The position numbers and the translations under genes were made by a program. A stretch of 64,000 nucleotides of DNA. Source: Telmatactis stephensoni (taxonomy: Eukaryota > Cnidaria > Anthozoa > Actiniaria > Isophelliidae). The stretch lies in assembly GCA_029948255.1 (NCBI GenBank), contig JALIZF010001231.1:1-64000 (forward strand), read 5' to 3'. Shown here piece after piece: positions 30,852 through 41,435 of this stretch (positions are counted from its first letter, which is position 1; each line of letters begins with the position of its first letter). Below the pieces are notes generated by a model. It searched no databases, had not been told where the DNA came from, and was given only the letters and a program-made list of their open reading frames with translations.

Positions 30852-33004
30852 ACATGGTTGTTTGACTAGAGGGCAGGTGCCAGACTGGATGGTGAAGGGT
30901 AGGACTGTGCTGATTCAGAAGGATCGTGCCAAAGGAACAGTGGCAAGCAATTACAGACCAATAACATGTTTACCGTTGATGTGGAAGCTTCTCACTGGGA
31001 TTTTGGCTGAGAAGCTGTATCAGCATTTGGACGTGAATGGGTTGTTGCAGGATGAGCAGAAGGGATGTCGGAAGATGTCGAGAGGGACAAAGGATCAGTT
31101 GTTAATTGACAAGGCTGTTTTGAGGGAAGCGCTGGTTAGGAAGAGATGTTTAGCGATGGGGTGGATTGATTACAGGAAGGCATATGACATGGTGCCACAT
31201 TCCTGGCTTGTGGAGATGTTGGAGATGGTGAAGGTGGCTGATAATGTGATGGGACTGTTGTGTGGTAGTATGAAGGATTGGAGGACTGTGTTGACATCGA
31301 ATGGGGAAGTGTTGGGAGAAGTGGGGATTAAGCGTGGAATATTCCAGGGGGATTCACTGTCCCCTCTGCTGTTTGTTCTCGCTATGATCCCCCTCACCAT
31401 GTTGTTGAGAAGGGAGACCATCGGGTACAAGTTTGGAAAGGACCATCGGGTGATGAATCATCTGCTGTTCATGGATGACTTGAAGTTGTATAGTAGATCG
31501 GAGGAGGAGTTGGAGAGGTTGATTGAGGTGGTTCAGGTATATTCGAGGGATATTGGGATGGAGTTTGGTTTGGACAAGTGTGCAGTGTTGGTATTAAAGC
31601 AGGGAACTAAAGAACGTTGTGAAGGGATTGTTTTGCCTGATGGTCAGGTAATGAGTGAGATGGACGAGAATGGGTATAAGTACTTGGGTGTGTTAGAAGG
31701 GGCAGATATCATGCAGAAGGAAATGAAGAAGAAAGTAAGAGATGAGTACTTGAGAAGGGTGAAGCTTGTGGCAAAGTCGAAGTTGTATGGTGGTAATTTG
31801 ATCAAGGCGATCAATGCTTGGGCTGTCAGTGTGGTAAGGTATAGTGCTGGGATTTTGGACTGGAGTGATCGGGAGTTGAAGGAGATGGATGTAAAAACGA
31901 GAAAGAGGTTGACAATGTTTGGGGTCTTTCACAAGAAGGGGAGTGTTCCGAGGTTGTACATGAAAAGGAAGCATGGTGGTAGGGGGCTGATCAGTATTGT
32001 TGACTGTGTGAGGGCAGAAGAGCTGGGTTTGTTTGGGTATGTTAAAGAGAGTGACGAGTGGATGCTAAAGGTGGTTGGTGAGTCGTTGCAGGTTGGTGAG
32101 ACAAAGAAGGAGTATAAGAAGAGGGTGCAGAAGGAGAGGAAAGAAAATTTCCTAGAGAAGAGGTTGCATGGGAAATTCATGAGGGATGTGAGCGAGGTTG
32201 CTGATGAGCGGTCTTGGCAGTGGTTAAGGGCCGGGTATTTGGGTAAGGGCACTGAGGGGTTTGTTTTTGCAGCACAGGAGCAAGCTCTGAGGACAAGGTT
32301 TTTCCGGGCAACCATTCAGAAAGAGAATGTGGATCCAAAGTGTAGGGTTTGTGGGAAGGAGGTGGAGTCTGTTGGCCATTTGGCAAGTGGTTGTAGCGTT
32401 TTGGCCCAGAAGCAATATAAGAAGAGACATGATCGGATGGGGTTGCGGGTGTATTGGGAGTTGTGTCGGAAGTATGGGGTGAAGTGTGCTGATGTGTGGT
32501 ATAAGGAGGTTCCAGATGAAGTTAGGATTTCGGATGATGGAGAAGTAGAGATTTGGTGGGACAGGAGCGTCGAGACAACACAGAAGATGGAACATAATCG
32601 CCCAGATGTTACTGTGTTGAATCGGGCGGCTCATAAGTGGACCTTTGTTGATTTCTCAGTGCCTTGGGATCGCAATGTGATGGTGAAGGAAGAGGAGAAA
32701 ATTGCCAAATATTCTCCTCTTGCAAAGGAGATACGAAAGTTGCACCGGGTATCAACAAAGGTGATTCCATTGGTCGTTGGCACTTTAGGGGTCGTGTCAA
32801 GCAATCTTGAGGGGTACTTGAAAGATCTCGGTATTCCAGATGTGCTGGGTGGCATGCAGACATCTGCAATCATTGGCACCACCCTCATTCTGCAGAGAGT
32901 GCTTAGTCTCTAAGCCCCAGGTCATGGGGTTGAGGCTAAGTGGTATTTTACACCTGTAGTGTGAAATTAAATCTCCACTCAGGTTGTCTATTTATAGAAA
33001 GTCC
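30852..33004 (+). mobile_element. R4/Dong-like non-LTR retrotransposon, copy 2 (longer)
   Basis: Begins directly after (TTA)n with the coding frame already open, includes RT and endonuclease, ends with the same 3' tail as copy 1 and again meets (TTA)n. The N-terminal DNA-binding region and start of RT are missing, so it is 5'-truncated. Confidence 0.92.
30862..32913 (+). CDS. RT and restriction-like endonuclease, intact frame, N-terminus missing
   Basis: A 683-residue frame with no internal stop. RT motifs run in order: SNYRPITCLPLMWKLL, GWIDYRKAYDMVPHSW (motif A), GDSLSPLLF, and the active site FMDDLKLYS. Then the Cys-His motif CX2CX8HX4C and the endonuclease residues PD...D with KIAKY near the C-terminus. 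The frame remains open leftward into the TTA repeat, so the first methionine shown is not the real start. The protein primes reverse transcription at a nicked target; in R4/Dong relatives the target is sequence-specific. Copy 1 matches its C-terminal half. Confidence 0.92.
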   Translation: MTRGQVPDWMVKGRTVLIQKDRAKGTVASNYRPITCLPLMWKLLTGILAEKLYQHLDVNGLLQDEQKGCRKMSRGTKDQLLIDKAVLREALVRKRCLAMGWIDYRKAYDMVPHSWLVEMLEMVKVADNVMGLLCGSMKDWRTVLTSNGEVLGEVGIKRGIFQGDSLSPLLFVLAMIPLTMLLRRETIGYKFGKDHRVMNHLLFMDDLKLYSRSEEELERLIEVVQVYSRDIGMEFGLDKCAVLVLKQGTKERCEGIVLPDGQVMSEMDENGYKYLGVLEGADIMQKEMKKKVRDEYLRRVKLVAKSKLYGGNLIKAINAWAVSVVRYSAGILDWSDRELKEMDVKTRKRLTMFGVFHKKGSVPRLYMKRKHGGRGLISIVDCVRAEELGLFGYVKESDEWMLKVVGESLQVGETKKEYKKRVQKERKENFLEKRLHGKFMRDVSEVADERSWQWLRAGYLGKGTEGFVFAAQEQALRTRFFRATIQKENVDPKCRVCGKEVESVGHLASGCSVLAQKQYKKRHDRMGLRVYWELCRKYGVKCADVWYKEVPDEVRISDDGEVEIWWDRSVETTQKMEHNRPDVTVLNRAAHKWTFVDFSVPWDRNVMVKEEEKIAKYSPLAKEIRKLHRVSTKVIPLVVGTLGVVSSNLEGYLKDLGIPDVLGGMQTSAIIGTTLILQRVLSL

Positions 33005-33039
<35 letters not shown>
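33005..33039. repeat. (TTA)n after RLE retrotransposon copy 2
   Basis: TTA units immediately after the conserved 3' end (tatagaaagtcc). Confidence 0.97.
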
Positions 33040-33040
<1 letters not shown>

Positions 33041-35043
33041 TAAGGGATTATATTTATCCAAAACACTATTGTAGCCATCTAACTCATTCAAGAGTTATTT
33101 TATTATGTCTATAATAATGTGCAAATAACGTAGATAACGTTGCTCGCAGCACTTCACTTTCTATTAGAAACTGCTAGTCTAATTATTATAGGTATCACAT
33201 GGGCAACGAAGATGTTGTTGTCATTATGCTATAAACTCCACAATCATAACCTATGAACCTTTCAAAACGCTGGGGGGGGGGGGGGGCTTTAGTCTCCTTT
33301 ACCCCAATCAATCTGGGCCACCCCTGTATCGTCACCATCATTAATATTGCATTCAAACTTACCCTTTGTATATGGTGGCATGTTTAGTTTGATACATATA
33401 CACTTTCTTGTAAGTAGGTCTCATATTGATGCCCCTATCAACCATTACTTTATCCCCTTTCTCTCAAGTGGGTCATTTTTTGATCGCTAGTACTGCAAGA
33501 CCAGGGGGCAGTTTCTCAAAGCTTGCGACAACTTATCGGATGCGATAACTACCCCGTTAAGCCTTCCGATAAATTTTATGGTGTTTCTCAAAACTCTCAA
33601 TATTTTCGCTCCCGTTAAATTACAATACAATACAATACAATTTTATTTCTGCATTTTTGAAAAAAAAAAATATATATATATATACACACATTACAATTCA
33701 AATGTACAATACAATTTTTTTTCCTTTTACATTTTTTTTTTCAAGGAGTGGAGTGACGTGGTTATGATTGCAGGAAAATTTTAGAGCAATGCATAGGCCC
33801 TAAGTTAACTTAAGTTTTCGAGTTAGGGCCTAGCAAATTTAGGTAAAAGTTTTTAAGACGGGCAATAATTTATAGTAAACTAACTACTTAGTTTGTAATA
33901 TTAGTTGTCAAGAAATAGAATTCTAGAAAGCAAATATAGGTTCAAAATAGCTAAAGGAGTTAATATGCAATATATTTGTTAAATTTGTTTGAATTTTGTC
34001 AAATAAGTACTTATCTTAAGCAGTTGTTAGGTAACATTGAACTTCAGAGAACAATGTTTCGTATTAGTATTGTAAATCTAAATGCAATAAATTATTGTTG
34101 AGACAATAAACCAATAAACCACCCGCAATAAACCACCCGCACGATCGTGAGCTCCCGTAAACTTGATTTTGTGAGCAACAAAATGTCGGCCGAGGCTGGT
34201 TTTTGTTTATTTGGGTGACCAAGAAGATATCAAAGTAGAAGAATTTTGGAGAAAATGGATGACATCGATAATGTCGAGAGGACTTCACATTGGGACTTCA
34301 CATTGGGTTGAGCGAGGCCCTTCCAGGTTCGGTTCACTTGTGACACTCTCGCTACAGGCTTACATGACAAAACAAGCGAAACTTTATCCAACAAAGCAAA
34401 AGCAAAATGATTAATTAACAAAAACTTACATGTAGAGAAAAGCTCGTTGCTTTATCGTTTATTTCAAACTTCAAATCAACAGCCATGAAACAGGCACTTT
34501 TTCAATTTTTTTGGCATATTAAATTGTTCATGCTGAGGAAAATAGTTTCGCTTCATAGTCATTGTATCTGGGGTTTATACATTTGCTTTGTCCCTTACCT
34601 TCTAATTATGACTCTAACTATCGTCAAAAACAGCAGACTGAATGTTGTTAGACAGCATTTGCACTGAATTAAAATGGCTAATCACATGACAACACAGCAA
34701 CTCCAAACTCATGTTGTGATATTTGATTACAATAATAATTCAGCTATTCAAATAGGTAAAATATGTACACAAACGTTTTGCCTGAAATAAAAATCTCTTT
34801 ATTTTGGTTTTCAATTGCAATACGTTGAACTTGAAAATAATAAAAATAATAATAAAAAGCAAATAAAAATTCTGTCACACAGGTATCCCAACTGACCAAA
34901 AAGAGGTTTTTATCTCTCCTATCAGTGGGTTGCACCCCCTCCCCAAAATAGGTTTGTTTTTCATATAGCACGTCAATATACTTTTGCTTGATGCTAGAAA
35001 TAAAAATCTAGCTTAACTTCTAGTACTTAATTTCCCACTTTAG
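33040..35043. other. Mostly non-coding; LINE tail remnant
   Basis: A run of 15 G at 33,272-33,286. The tract tacaatacaatacaatacaa at 33,621 matches the tail of the CR1-like LINE at 50,178, so a minus-strand LINE 3' end may lie at about 33,621-33,780. No gene could be supported. The left end of the outer Harbinger element should fall in this interval, but I did not find its terminal repeat. Confidence 0.4.
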
Positions 35044-36170
35044 ATTCTAGTCACACTAGTCGCTACTATGCAAGTGGAAGTTTTTTTAAGGTAGTGGGAG
35101 ATGCAGAGGGTGTTTCAAAGTTCAGTTCAGATGTGTTGCCAAGGTGTCCAAGCTTCTTGCCAACATGGCCAATGAGTGGATAAAATTCCCAAGTTGAAAT
35201 GCTGAAATAAATGTAAGAACATCAGCATACTAATGAGCTTTTATCAGGTATTTTTAGATTCGTAAAACAGAAAAAGAATTACCATAGCTGGAAAGAGCAT
35301 ATTAAAATTAGCAAGACAGTGAAGTTTGAAGGAATTATATCCAAAACTCGCGAGAATATGGATTTTTCAGAAGTGCGAATTTGTAAGAAAACCTTTGCCT
35401 GGTAGGCATCTCTTGCCTACCAGCGAATGTTTTCATACAAAATTTTGATTTCGGAAAATTCATATCTTCGTGAGTTTGAAAGTTACTTCATTCAAACTTC
35501 ACAGTTTTACTAATTTTGACGTGCTCTTTCCAGCTATGGTAATTATATTTCTGTACTGTGACTTTTGGAATTACATGATAAAAGCTCATTTCATTATATT
35601 TTACCACAAAATTGTCTCCATACATATTAAATTATCATGAAAAATATTTTCAAGGACACCATGGCAAGCTTCTATAAACTAGCAAGTTTCCCTGTGGTGG
35701 GGCAATTGACGGCTCACTGATAGCAATAAGAGCTCCCCAAAAAGATGAACATCTTTATGTATGCCACAGAGGGTTCCATGCCATTAATGTTATGGCTGTG
35801 TGTAACACCAAGCTTCAGTTCACAAATGTGGTGGCAAAATGGCAAGGGGCTGTCCATGACAGTGGAGTTTTCAATGTCAGCCTATTTTTCCATATCTTCT
35901 GACTCCATTTAGACCATCCGATATCACAACAAAGGGGCAGGCAAACTATCAAAAGGCTCATACTACAACAAGGAACACCAATGAAAGAGCATTTGGCTTG
36001 TGGAAAAGCAGGTTTCCCTGCATTAATGCTTCAGGAGGTGCTATGCAAATGGAGCCTGAGAAATGCTGTCAGGTTATTATGGCTACAGCAGTTCTGCACA
36101 ACATGGCAGTTGAAGACAAAACACCATTGCCAGAGCTGGTAGCTCCCCTCCAAAACCTAGTCTTAGTCTG
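35044..36170 (+). pseudogene. HARBI1-like transposase of the outer Harbinger
   Basis: Short frames, all recognisable. About 35,059-35,190: RYYASGSFFKVVGDAEGVSK then VAKVSKLLANMANEWIKFPS, with a one-base shift between. About 35,690-35,905: CGGAIDGSLIAIRAPQ (first Asp), EHLYVCHRGFHAINVMAVC, QGAVHDSGVF (second Asp), then a stop. About 35,915-36,170: TTKGQANYQKAHTTTRNTNE then RAFGLWKSRF (catalytic Glu region) and CCQVIMATAVLHNMAVED. A segment between the second Asp and the Glu is deleted. A foldback MITE sits in the intron at 35,232-35,590. Confidence 0.83.
35232..35590. mobile_element. Long palindromic MITE in the HARBI1-like intron
   Basis: Arms of about 175 bases inverted around tggtaggcatctcttgccta at about 35,411. 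The ends are aatgagcttttatca and its complement. Both arms share attaccatagctggaaagag and gtgaagtttgaa. Arms are diverged, so the insertion is old. Target duplication unclear. Confidence 0.85.
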
Positions 36171-36495
36171 AAGATGATGTTGATGATGCCTTCACAATAA
36201 GAGATCAACTAATACAAGATATATTTTCATAAAATGTATTTAATGATCAAATGTATCATCAATATGTATCCAGCACAGTCATTCTGAAAATAAATTAAAC
36301 AATTCAGTTATTCACTTTGTCTATTTACTTTTTTGATGTTAGTGTTATTTGTTATTATATCAATCCACACATACTTTTTCAAGTTTGTAAATAGTAATGA
36401 AAAAAAAAAAGGCTGGATTGACACATAAACATGATGATTTCATAGATGTGAATATGAATATGAATTTAGACCACCAACCAGATGTGGGGGAGTAT
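36171..36495. other. 3' flank of the HARBI1-like gene up to the ISL2EU element
   Basis: Non-coding. Ends with the AT at 36,494-36,495 that is repeated after the other end of the ISL2EU-type element. Confidence 0.5.
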
Positions 36496-36556
36496 AGACC
36501 ATCTCACAAACTTTGGCACCGCGCCTCTTGCTCTCACCATAGCAAGGCTTATTATG
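36496..36556 (+). repeat. Left terminal inverted repeat of the ISL2EU-type element
   Basis: Matches the complement of 46,468-46,528 at 57 of 61 positions. Confidence 0.88.
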
Positions 36557-36773
36557 TTAACAAACCTGCGTGATCTCCTGATCCTCCTGATCGCTATCTT
36601 TAAAATTTCAATGTTTCTCTAGCTTTTATCCAATTTGTTTAGAGTTTTGAAGTCAAAATTTCATTAACAGTTAAAAGATGTACATAATTATTTAACAGGT
36701 AGAGTTTCTCCAATTTTTCAAAGAGTTTTACGTGGTATTTTCACTTTTGCTGGCTCACACGTTATTGACTTAA

Positions 36774-38866
36774 ATGGCTGAAATGCCGGTTGATCAGCTG
36801 ATTTCTTCGTCTTTAAATGCGGAAAACAAAGCCACAAAGTCTCTACAAGAAAGTGACATCCCTGGGAGCCAATTGGATTTGACGAGGCTCAGTTGTTATA
36901 TGGTAGAGGAGCCAAAATTTGGGCTTTCCTGTCGCGGGGATACTTTGAAAAATCTCCCTACGAAGGCTTCTTGCATTCAACGGTAAGATCTAGAGATTAT
37001 AAATTTTTATGACAAGCTTATTTGTTGGGAATACTTTTATAGGCAATTTCTTTGTTTACGATTAGTTAACTTGAGTATTTTTTCTTGTTGTCTTTCTAGT
37101 ATTAACGATTATGTCAAAAATGGTCATTGTGAGGTGCTTGTAGATCCTACTCCTGGTAAAGTCTATCGTAGAGGGAAGGATTTAAGCTTACAACAGGACT
37201 GCGTGGTATCCAGTTCAAAAAGTGAATGTATGAAAGGTAAATAACGTTTTTTGAAATGATTGATTGCCCTCATATAAAGCTCTAGGATCATTTCAAATAT
37301 CTTATATGTTCAATCGGTATTTAGGGGATTACTGGAAGAACACCTCCATGAAGTGGTCAAGATCTCTTGTTGGTGCACCGACGTTTACCATTAGAGAACT
37401 AGAGGCCTTCTTTCAAGGATCAGGAAAGACTGGGAAAACCCACAAAAGAGCTGAAAACCTTCTCTCTGATAATTTCTTGGACAGTATAGAATGCTGTAAT
37501 GATTTGAATTTCTTCTACATCAGAGGAATTTGCAGTGCTTCTTACACTAAAAGCCTACACCACAAGCTAAGCTGTTGTTTGTCAAAGGGCACTGCATCTG
37601 TAAATTATGCATATTGCAGTTGTAGGGCAGGACAAGGGGGATTTTGCAATCACATATATGCTTTCCAAAAGATTGTTGCTCAGTTTGTACTTGACAAATT
37701 GAAGGAGATACCATCTCTTCTACCATGTACATCCCGACCCTGTGGATGGACTGTTCCCCAGATGAGAAAACGGAATACTACCAAGCCCACTGTCATGGAA
37801 ACTATCTTCAAGAAACCTAAATTGGGAAAAAGTGTTGGGGGTGTAGAATGCACTCTTTATGAAGCTCGGTCACCAGATACTCAAATGCTGGACTGGAAAA
37901 ACATTTGTACAATGACACAATTAAAAGAACTAAACACAAATAAACGTTTAATTCATGGATTGAGGGAGTCCTCATTTCTTTGGATGATTGGGTTGATACA
38001 AAATTTGGAAAAGTCCCAATTTATTCCCCACTAGCATATCAATGCAGCAAACTTGGCAACAATTTCAAAGTCCATTTGAATATTGACAATGTAATTCCTT
38101 TAGGAGGTGCATCTACTGAGCATGAGTATCCAGAATTTCCACATAGACTAATACCCCAGTACCACCCATTTGCCATCTCCAATTTTAATTCATCTCAGCA
38201 AACTGTTTTCCAAACACTTGAAGTTACAATGGAACAGGCAATAGCCATGCAGCAATCAACTAGAGTGGATCAAATTTGTTGTGGTTTGAGGAAAGAAAGC
38301 AACGTGTCACAGCATCAAAAGTATATGATGTTTACCAATGGAAGAGAGGTCTGGAGAAACATGCTGACAAATTTGTTAATTGTAACACTTCAAGAATTCC
38401 AGCAATTAAATTCTTCAGAAAAAGCTCGATCATGGCAGAATGTATGAGCCAGTAGCTTTGGATAAATACAAATTGTGTATGTCTTAAGAATATGAAAACA
38501 CAAGAGTATATCCCTGTGGTCTTGTCTTAAATCCTAATAACTGCTGGTTGGGTTGTTCACCTGATTCCAAAGTGGTGTTTGGAGATTTGTATGGTATTGT
38601 AGAATGTAAATGTCCTGAAAAATATAAATTCTGTAATATTTTCGATATTGCTAATGACTCGAGTAACACTTTTATGCTTTATGTTCATGAAAACAAGCTG
38701 GAGCTACGCAAGACACATGCTGCTTATTTCCAAATTCAATGCCAGTTGGCTTTAACAGTAGCTCAGTTTTGTGATTTGGTGGTTTATACTTTCTGCATTG
38801 ATGTTATTAGAATTACTTTTGATGCTAAATTTTGGGAAAATGTAGTGGATGTGGTTGGGACAAGAT
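36774..38866 (+). pseudogene. SWIM zinc finger and YqaJ-type nuclease gene, interrupted
   Basis: Exon 1 is 36,774-36,982 (donor GTAAGA), exon 2 37,100-37,236 (donor GTAAAT), exon 3 from 37,325; phases agree. Exon 3 encodes a SWIM-like finger (YAYCSCRAGQGGFCNHIYAF) and then a YqaJ-like PD-(D/E)xK nuclease: EQAIAMQQSTR, the Asp in GCSPDSKVVF and ExK in IVECKCP. Single-base shifts near 37,975, 38,280 and 38,410 and a TAA near 38,485 break it. The inner Harbinger enters at 38,870. After its right duplication at 43,768 the last codons resume and reach a stop near 43,795. YqaJ nucleases process DNA ends; a role in transposition is inferred. Confidence 0.82.
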
Positions 38867-38869
38867 ATT
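38867..38869. other. Target duplication ATT, left of inner Harbinger
   Basis: ATT is repeated at 43,766-43,768. A three-base duplication is normal for PIF/Harbinger. Reading frame of the YqaJ gene resumes across it. Confidence 0.75.
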
Positions 38870-38911
38870 AGAGACCTTTAGATTCGACGACGACTACGAG
38901 TACGAGTACGA
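38870..38911 (+). repeat. Left TIR of inner Harbinger
   Basis: Exact inverse of 43,724-43,765. Contains the iterated hexamer TACGAG (tacgagtacgagtacga). Confidence 0.95.
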
Positions 38912-39049
38912 ATTTGGAGCGCGCGGAGCTTGGGTACGGGTGCTGTCGTACTCGTCGTCTGCTGTCAAATGGTAACGTTTAGATTGTAAACAAATACGAG
39001 TTCTGGGGACTTTAGATGTTTTTCTGCGTTATTTCCATGACAATTCATA

Positions 39050-41182
39050 ATGTTTTCGAAGAAAACAATCCTGGAAGCTACAGCAATGCTTTATGTAGAA
39101 GATTTGCTTAATGAAGATGAATTCGTGGCAATTTTTGTCGATCTGACGAGAAAAAACCCACCTTACCCGTACTGGAAGCACGATCGTATTGAAGAACAAA
39201 TACAAGACATGACTGAGGCAGAAATAAAAGCCGAATTTAGATTTGCCCCTTCTGAACTTCCATTACTGATGGAAGCCTTGAGGATTCCAGATGTGTTTAA
39301 ATGTCCAAATGGTACTGTGGCATCTGGTTTTGAAGGTCTGCTCATGTTGCTGAAGAGGTTCGCTTATCCATGTCGATTGAGTGACATGATACCGCGATTT
39401 GGTCGCTCAGTTCCTGAAATGAGTTTGATTTTAACCGAGGTAAATATTGCTAAAATTAATTTTAATTTCCTTTGATCATATTATGGTCATGCCACGCTTC
39501 AAAGAGTTTGAAGAAAGGACATTTTTGCACAGGTAATACGAAAGTTCCAAGAGTAATGCAAGCAAACAGTGCAGCTGAGAAAAGCGACGTACAATTTCTG
39601 CTTGATTTTATTTACGACCCAGTGTTGCTCTTTTTCTCTGTCTGCCTCTCTCTTTTTCATTACCAGCTTTGATATTCCTGAGAGAAAAACACGAATTATA
39701 TAGCTATCCTAATGAACCAGTTCTCAAAATTAGTCAGTATGCAAATTGCATGCAGTTGTTTACATGTAACCTACAACTGGAAAGAGGAATGCTATAGATA
39801 CTCATCATCAAATGGAGGGTGAGCCATCTACCTTGGCTAGCCGCACAGGTTATTTTAGATGGCTTGCATCTAAAAGCTTGTTTAATGTCTTCAATGCAAT
39901 ATTTGTAAATAGCTTTATAAATCGTGATGCTAAATAAAAATATGTATGAATTAATGACATGAAAAGGGTTCCTTTAGGAGCCGAAAAAATGCAACACAAG
40001 TGAATGGGAATCAAAGCTATATTATGCTTATTTTAAACTACATACACACATCAAAATAAAATAATAAACATACCATATGCCCAGTTCCTTATATGACTGA
40101 CTATATAGTGTAGGTTATGTTTATATCAGAGGACAAAGCCATGGCTTTCTCAAAAAACAGCCAAAATATTTCATAATAGCATTGACTTCATGATATTGGA
40201 ATAATAGGTTACAGATTATATACATCAAAGACATGGTCATCTTTTAAGAGATTTGGACCAGCCATGGTTACAGCCACAATGTCTGGAGAATTTTGCTAAT
40301 GCTGTTTACCAGAAGGGGGCTGCTCTTGATAACTGCTGGGGCTTTATTGATGGAACAGTGCGTCCAATCTGCCGTCCTGATGAAAATCAGAAAGTGGTCT
40401 ACAATGGCCATAAAAGAGTGCATGCTATCAAATTCCAGTCTGTGGTTACACCAAATGGTTTAATTGCAAATCTTTTTGGTCCAGTTGGTAAGTGTCCATT
40501 GCAAAACTTGTAGAAAATTTGTAGACAATGATGAGTTTGTTTATAGATTATTAAGTTCATAGTAAATTTGTTTTTGGTTTGAACATATTCAAACTTTTTT
40601 TCATTTTTACTTCTCACATTAAAGCTTGTCAATATTGCAGTTAACAATCTGCATACTAGTACTTGGGTTCTGAAAATGTTCAAACGAAAAACTGTTTCAA
40701 TTAAAGCACAGCATTAAACTAGTGTTTCTGCATTATCAATAATTATTTAATTTTCCATTATGGCAGAAGGAAAACGTCATGATTCTGGAATGCTCAGAAT
40801 GTCTGGTCTGCTTGACCAGCTGCACCAACACTCATACACCCCACTTGGTCAACCACTTTGTATTTATGGTGATCCTGCCTACCCTCTCAGAGTCCATCTT
40901 CAAGCCCCCTACAAGTCTGCTGTTCTCAGCCAAAATGAACAGGCATTCAATGCTTCAATGAGTGCTGTCCGAACAAGTGTAGAGTGGGTTTTTGGTGACA
41001 TTATTTCATATTTTGCTCTTCTTGATTATAAAAAAAATCTTAAGATAGGTCTCAGCCCAATAGGTAATATGTATTCTGTATGTGCTCTCTTAAGGAATGC
41101 CCACACTTGTTTGTATGGATCAATGACCAGTTCATTTTTTAGTGTACAGCCTCCAACCATCCAGGAATACTTCCAAATTTGA
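39050..41182 (+). CDS. PIF/Harbinger transposase, three exons
   Basis: Exon 1 39,050-39,439 (donor GTAAAT), exon 2 40,208-40,487 (acceptor AATAG, donor GTAAGT), exon 3 40,767-41,182 (acceptor GGCAG). The phases fit, with one Glu codon split between exons 2 and 3, giving about 361 residues. Catalytic triad: Asp in CWGFIDGTVRPI, Asp in EGKRHDSGML, and Glu in SVEWVFGDI. The segment LLMLLKRFAYPCRLSDMIPR before the core is the usual helix-turn-helix-like region. It cuts and pastes the element with the partner Myb-like protein. No stop or shift is seen, and the length is normal for the family. Confidence 0.92.
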
Positions 41183-41435
41183 GGCAACTTTATTACAATA
41201 TAAGTATTATTACTGAAAATATCATGCCTAAAACCAACCTGGTTGCCTTCAGGTTGACAAGATTCATCAAGGAATACATGTATGAAATTTATAATTTATC
41301 ATAAATTATTTAAAAATATATATTAGTTTTCAAAAATTGTCACAAATCTTGTATAAATATAAATATGTAAAATATAGTTTATACTTTCTGACAATATTAA
41401 CGTTTAGCAAAATACTGTTACTCAAATATAAAATG

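Noticed and set aside
29729..32869. Several minus-strand frames of 70-190 codons over the RLE retrotransposons
   Set aside because: Shadows of the plus-strand coding; they are duplicated only because the element is.
33272..33286. Poly-G run considered as a quadruplex regulatory site
   Set aside because: A single homopolymer run in non-coding DNA, with no other evidence.
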